Below, one piece after another: positions 4,625-7,906 of a DNA stretch of 7,906 nucleotides. Both the position numbers and the translations under genes were made by a program. The notes beneath the pieces were generated by a model that saw only the letters and a program-made list of their open reading frames with translations, had not been told where the DNA came from and searched no databases. Numbering within the stretch: position 1 is the stretch's first letter; each line of letters opens with the position of its first letter. Origin of the DNA: Methylovirgula sp. (GTDB lineage: Bacteria; Pseudomonadota; Alphaproteobacteria; Rhizobiales; Beijerinckiaceae); assembly GCA_025356505.1 (NCBI GenBank), contig JANXSV010000038.1, positions 1 through 7,906 of the forward strand. The letters run 5' to 3'.

Positions 4625-6163
4625 ATGACTTTGTTAAGCCACCACCGCATGATCCGCTTTGTCTCGCTTGCAGCTTTGTGCTGCGCCTCGTCACTTTCAG
4701 CGCGGGCAGAAGACGCCACCTTTGTTCAAGGTGAAAACCCTTATTACAAAAGCAATAAGGCTCAACTTGATAAGGTTCTGGCGCAAGTGCCGAATGTCAA
4801 ACAGGCTAAAAACGTCATTCTGTTTGTTGGCGATGGCTATGGCGTTGCAACCATGACGGCTGCACGCATTTTTGAAGGCCAGTCACGCGGCGTTGACGGT
4901 CCATCCAATAAGCTCGCACACGAAAGTTTCCCCTATTCCGCAATTTCGCGCACCTATGCGCACGATAGCTTGGTGACAGACTCGGCACCTTCGGCCGTGG
5001 CGATGACCACTGGCGTGAAATCGAACAATAATATGCTCGGCCTATCCGGTGACGCTGTTTGGAAAGATTGTGAGAAATCCAAGGGCAAGGAGGTCACCAC
5101 GATTGGTGAAATTGCCAAAAGCATCGGCATGTCTGTTGGCGCGGTTTCCACGGCACGCATCACGGATGCGACGCCAGCAGCCGTCTATGCTCACTCTGCG
5201 CATCGCTCTTGGGAAAACGACGCTGTTCTGGGTGACCAAGCCAAGGCCGGATGCACCGATATTGCCAATCAGCTGGTGACTTTCAAATATGGCGATGGGC
5301 TGGACGTGATGTTTGGCGGCGGACGTCAGAACTTCCTGCCAGAAACCATGGCTGATCCGGAATATCCGGATAAAAAAGGCCTCCGCAAGGATGGGCGCGA
5401 CCTCACTGCAGAGTGGCTGAAGCGCTATTCTAATTCCGGAGCCTATGCTTGGAACCAGGAAGGCTTCGATAAAATCGACCCGAAAACAGTGACTCACGCT
5501 CTTGCCCTTTTCGAGCGGGACAACATGCAGTTTGAAGCGGATCGCCCTAAAGACAAGGGCGGTGAGCCTGCGCTGGCTGATATGGCGACCAAAGCCATAG
5601 ACATCCTATCCCAGAACAAGGAAGGCTATTTCCTGATGGTTGAGGGTGGACGGATTGACCATGGCAGCCATAATAACAACGCTTACCGCACGCTTACCGA
5701 TGCCGTTGCCATGGATAAGGCCGTGAAAGCCGTTCTGGCCAAGGTCAATCTGGACGAGACGCTGGTGATTGTGACCGCAGACCACGACCACACTTTGACC
5801 ATCACCGGCTATCCTGATCGCGATAGCAATATTTTGGGTCTTGTGAAAGAGCGCGGCAAAATCGCCCTCGCAGATGATGGTAAACCCTACAGCATCATCG
5901 GATATGGCAACGGACCCGGCGGAAAAAAGGACGGTGCACCACGCGCTGACCTGACCAATGCTGATGTCACCGATCCTGACTTTGTGCAGCAGGCTCTGGT
6001 TCCGCTGTCGTCTGAAACCCATGCCGGGCAGGATGTTGCTATTTTTGCTACCGGTCCTTGGGCGCATCTGTTTCAAGGTATTGTCGATGAAAACTATACC
6101 TTCTTGGTCATCGATTATGCTTTAAAAGCCAATGAACGGCTGGCAGCTCACGCCAAAAAGTGA
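4625..6163 (+). CDS. phoA: Secreted alkaline phosphatase
   Basis: This 512-residue periplasmic or secreted enzyme hydrolyses phosphate monoesters, releasing phosphate for uptake. The signal peptide spans residues 1-28 (SARA, then ED). Catalytic residues are all visible: D70 (GDG), nucleophile S120 (TDSAPS, 118-123), R194 for phosphate binding, E340, D345 and H349 in the segment EGGRIDHGSH (340-349), D386/H387 (TADHDH) and H466 (ETHAGQD). They form the two-zinc, one-magnesium site of the PhoA family. Segments such as EGGRIDH, GYGNGPG and ETHAG resemble animal alkaline phosphatases more than E. coli PhoA. The position of E. coli Asp153 is D181, as in E. coli, but that of Lys328 is H346, as in animals. 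The ATG at 4625 is chosen for GGAG at 4615-4618 and the signal peptide; an upstream TTG at 4580 would bury the signal. The next gene starts 9 bp on. Confidence 0.93.
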   Translation: MTLLSHHRMIRFVSLAALCCASSLSARAEDATFVQGENPYYKSNKAQLDKVLAQVPNVKQAKNVILFVGDGYGVATMTAARIFEGQSRGVDGPSNKLAHESFPYSAISRTYAHDSLVTDSAPSAVAMTTGVKSNNNMLGLSGDAVWKDCEKSKGKEVTTIGEIAKSIGMSVGAVSTARITDATPAAVYAHSAHRSWENDAVLGDQAKAGCTDIANQLVTFKYGDGLDVMFGGGRQNFLPETMADPEYPDKKGLRKDGRDLTAEWLKRYSNSGAYAWNQEGFDKIDPKTVTHALALFERDNMQFEADRPKDKGGEPALADMATKAIDILSQNKEGYFLMVEGGRIDHGSHNNNAYRTLTDAVAMDKAVKAVLAKVNLDETLVIVTADHDHTLTITGYPDRDSNILGLVKERGKIALADDGKPYSIIGYGNGPGGKKDGAPRADLTNADVTDPDFVQQALVPLSSETHAGQDVAIFATGPWAHLFQGIVDENYTFLVIDYALKANERLAAHAKK

Positions 6164-6172
6164 TGGTGCGAT

Positions 6173-6616
6173 ATGAAAAGAGTCGGTCGCAGAGCATTTC
6201 TAACCGCGATGGCAGGAACCCTCCTGCCCTCGCCATGGATCGCCTATGCCGCTCAGGTCGCTGAGGCGGTAAAAATCCGTAACCTTTGGGGCGATCACGG
6301 TGCTTTTTCGGATGTTGCCCAATCCTTGAACGGTAAGGCTGTGGAAATGCGCGGCTATATGGCACCGCCTCTCAAGCCGGAAATAGATTTTTTTGTTTTG
6401 ACGCGGATTCCAATGGGGGTCTGCCCGTTTTGCGATACCGAGGCCAGTTGGCCGGATGATCTGGTCGTGGTTTACATAGACCAAGCCCTGCAACCCGTGT
6501 CTTTCAATGACCTCATCACGGTCACCGGGCAATTGGAACTTGGCACCAAAACCGATGAGGGAACCGGCTTTGTGAGCCGTATCAGGCTGGTGCAAAGCCG
6601 TTTCACACGTGTCTGA
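6173..6616 (+). CDS. Tat-exported small protein with CPFC motif, partner of an ABC transporter
   Basis: This 147-residue protein begins with a twin-arginine signal (GRRAFL, residues 5-10), a hydrophobic stretch and an AYA cleavage site near residue 26, so it is probably exported folded. The mature part looks like a small beta-barrel (OB-like) domain: GKAVEMRGYMAPPL (54-67), FFVLTRIP (73-80), CPFC (84-87), WPDD (93-96) and a GQLELGTKTDEGTGF segment near the C-terminus. C84 and C87 could bind metal or form a disulfide. It resembles DUF3299-like proteins that sit beside LolD/FtsX-type ABC genes, some of them zinc-linked, but I cannot confirm the family. It starts 9 bp after phoA and overlaps the ATPase gene by 8 bp. 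A role as periplasmic metal-handling partner of the ABC system is inference. The Shine-Dalgarno sequence is weak. Confidence 0.75.
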   Translation: MKRVGRRAFLTAMAGTLLPSPWIAYAAQVAEAVKIRNLWGDHGAFSDVAQSLNGKAVEMRGYMAPPLKPEIDFFVLTRIPMGVCPFCDTEASWPDDLVVVYIDQALQPVSFNDLITVTGQLELGTKTDEGTGFVSRIRLVQSRFTRV

Positions 6617-7289
6617 ACCCGCTCTTCTGGCGAAAAACCTCGTGGTCACCTTTGCTGATCGCAGCGGGCGCGGCACGACCGCACTTTCGATTCCCTTCCT
6701 CGAGTTGCCGCAAAGCGGTCTCTGCGCGATTGTTGGCGCATCGGGCTGCGGCAAATCCACCTTGCTTAACTCGCTTGCGGGTTTGATCGTTCCGCAGGGC
6801 GCGCGTATCATCTGGCACGGGCAAGACCTGGCCACACTGTCCCCGGCGAAACGTGATGCCTGGCGACGCAGGCAGGTCGGGTTTGTGTTTCAGGATTTCA
6901 GGCTGATTCCAGAGCTTTCAAGCCTCGACAATGTGCTGCTGCCTCTGCAATTTGAAACCACACGCATTGCGCCCGATCAGCGGACCCGCGCACAGGATTT
7001 GCTCGGGCAATTTGCAGTTCCTGAACATCGGGCTTCCGTTTCGGTCTTATCGCGCGGAGAGGCGCAGCGGGTGGCCCTGGCCCGCGCACTCCTGCGGGAT
7101 CCACCGGTTATTTTAGCGGACGAGCCAACAGCAAGTCTCGACATCGGGTCCGCCGCAACTGTCATTGATGCTCTGGCAAGACTGGGGTCAGAGGGCGGGA
7201 AGCTGGTTGTCTGCGTCACCCATGACTGCGATTTGATGGCGCGCGCGAACACGATCATCACGCTCGATCACGGGAAGTTAGTGTCATGA
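6609..7289 (+). CDS. ABC transporter ATP-binding protein, LolD/MacB type
   Basis: This 226-residue protein is a cytoplasmic ATPase subunit. Visible are Walker A GASGCGKST (43-51), the Q-loop VFQDFRLIP (93-101, Q95), the signature LSRGEAQR (147-154, a variant of LSGGQ in which Arg replaces the first Gly), Walker B VILADEP (167-173, catalytic E172), the D-loop SLD and the switch H205 (VTHD). It resembles LolD and MacB ATPases, which power FtsX-like permeases by mechanical pulling rather than by classical transport, and the next gene is such a permease. The GTG start lies inside the end of the preceding gene (8-bp overlap) and the stop overlaps the permease ATG by 4 bp, so all are translationally coupled. 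It is not LolD proper: the neighbours phoA and the CPFC protein suggest a metal- or envelope-related job. Substrate unknown. Confidence 0.9.
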   Translation: MSEPALLAKNLVVTFADRSGRGTTALSIPFLELPQSGLCAIVGASGCGKSTLLNSLAGLIVPQGARIIWHGQDLATLSPAKRDAWRRRQVGFVFQDFRLIPELSSLDNVLLPLQFETTRIAPDQRTRAQDLLGQFAVPEHRASVSVLSRGEAQRVALARALLRDPPVILADEPTASLDIGSAATVIDALARLGSEGGKLVVCVTHDCDLMARANTIITLDHGKLVS

Positions 7290-7906
7290 ACCCTTTGCCT
7301 CTGGTTCTGGCAACTTTGCGGCGTTACAAAACCGCATTTGCATTGTTCATTGCCCTTGTCGCGCTTGCAGTAGGGCTTGGTGTCGCTATTTCGGCGGCAG
7401 AGCGCGCGCTGCGGCAAGGCAGCGCCCGGGCTGCTGACAAGTTTGACCTGGTGGTCGGGGCGCCCGGCAGCCGCACGGACCTTGTTCTTGCTGCGATCTA
7501 TCTCAAGCCGGGTCTCGTGCCCCTGCTTGACGGGCCCAGCGCAGCGCGGGCGATGAGTGACTCGCACGCAAAAATCGCCGCACCAATCGGGTTTGGTGAC
7601 CATTTCAAGGGTGCCCCCGTGGTTGGCACGATCAGCGCTTTTGTCGAGCATCTCTCCGGCGGCTTGGCGGAGGGTCGCCCCTTTAAAAAAGAGGATGAAG
7701 CCGTGGTCGGGGCGAGTTCGAGCCTGAAGCTGGGCGACACGTTTCGTCCGCAGCATGGTGTAGACGAACCTGCAGATGGCGATGACGACGCGCATGAGCA
7801 TGCCGTGGACATCACGGTTGTCGGCAGGATGCGCGCTACGGGGACGCCATGGGACAGCGCTATCGTGATCCCGATTGAACTGGTTTGGAAAGTCCATGGT
7901 TTGCCT
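7286..7906 (+). CDS. FtsX/MacB-like ABC permease, partial (3' end outside window)
   Basis: This gene starts at the ATGA overlapping the ATPase stop and stays open for 207 codons to the window edge. One membrane helix (about 16-37) follows a short basic cytoplasmic start. Then comes a MacB-like periplasmic domain (FDLVVGAPGS at 53-62, GTPWDSAIVIP at 186-196). Full members have three more helices, which would lie beyond the window. A His/Asp-rich loop at 157-172 (H157, D160, D164, D166-D168, H170, H172) is the notable feature and suggests binding of a divalent metal such as zinc in the periplasm. FtsX-like permeases with such a loop and a GTPWD segment occur next to zinc-linked genes in other Proteobacteria, as far as I recall. 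Function is inferred from the ATPase, the CPFC protein and phoA upstream. Confidence 0.87.
   Translation, partial: MNPLPLVLATLRRYKTAFALFIALVALAVGLGVAISAAERALRQGSARAADKFDLVVGAPGSRTDLVLAAIYLKPGLVPLLDGPSAARAMSDSHAKIAAPIGFGDHFKGAPVVGTISAFVEHLSGGLAEGRPFKKEDEAVVGASSSLKLGDTFRPQHGVDEPADGDDDAHEHAVDITVVGRMRATGTPWDSAIVIPIELVWKVHGLP

Noticed and set aside
6609..7289. LolD of the lipoprotein-sorting system
   Set aside because: The neighbours are phoA and a CPFC protein, not lolC/lolE, and the permease has a His/Asp-rich loop, so a housekeeping Lol role is unlikely.

Overview
The window looks like chromosomal DNA of an alphaproteobacterium, most likely of the order Hyphomicrobiales. Four things point there: an aroA-cmk pair with a class II (CP4-like) EPSP synthase, a short FYDLN-acid protein of a family largely confined to this class, a palindrome resembling the binding site of the iron regulator Irr, and an FtrB/FtrC iron-uptake pair. 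The genus cannot be named from sequence alone. No insertion sequence, phage gene or CRISPR array is visible.

Layout. Positions 1-492 hold no convincing gene. The first 200 bases are rich in inverted repeats, and an AT-rich stretch follows with a candidate Irr box and promoter. Positions 493-1688 (+) encode a secreted cupredoxin-like protein and an FTR1-type iron permease (ftrB, ftrC). Their 3' end runs 20 bp into the convergent cmk gene (1669-2301, -). cmk follows aroA (2320-3666, -) by 18 bp, so aroA-cmk is one transcription unit. The rpsA gene that usually follows cmk in this class is not there. Divergent from aroA is a small zinc-ribbon/acidic-tail protein (3864-4235, +), then tRNA-Ala(GGC) at 4358-4433.

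Positions 4625-7906 (+) form a tightly packed unit. It starts with a secreted alkaline phosphatase (phoA) whose active site resembles animal alkaline phosphatases more than that of E. coli. Next come a small Tat-exported protein with a CPFC motif, a LolD/MacB-like ABC ATPase and an FtsX-like permease that runs off the window end. Spacings are 9 bp, an 8-bp overlap and a 4-bp ATGA overlap, so co-transcription is likely. The permease carries a His/Asp-rich loop in its periplasmic part. This cluster resembles ABC loci linked to zinc in other Proteobacteria, and placing a zinc enzyme at its head is the most interesting feature of the window.

Two themes therefore meet here: iron uptake (ftrBC under probable Irr control) and a phosphatase joined to a putative metal-linked ABC system. 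Between them lie the housekeeping genes aroA-cmk, the FYDLN protein and a tRNA.
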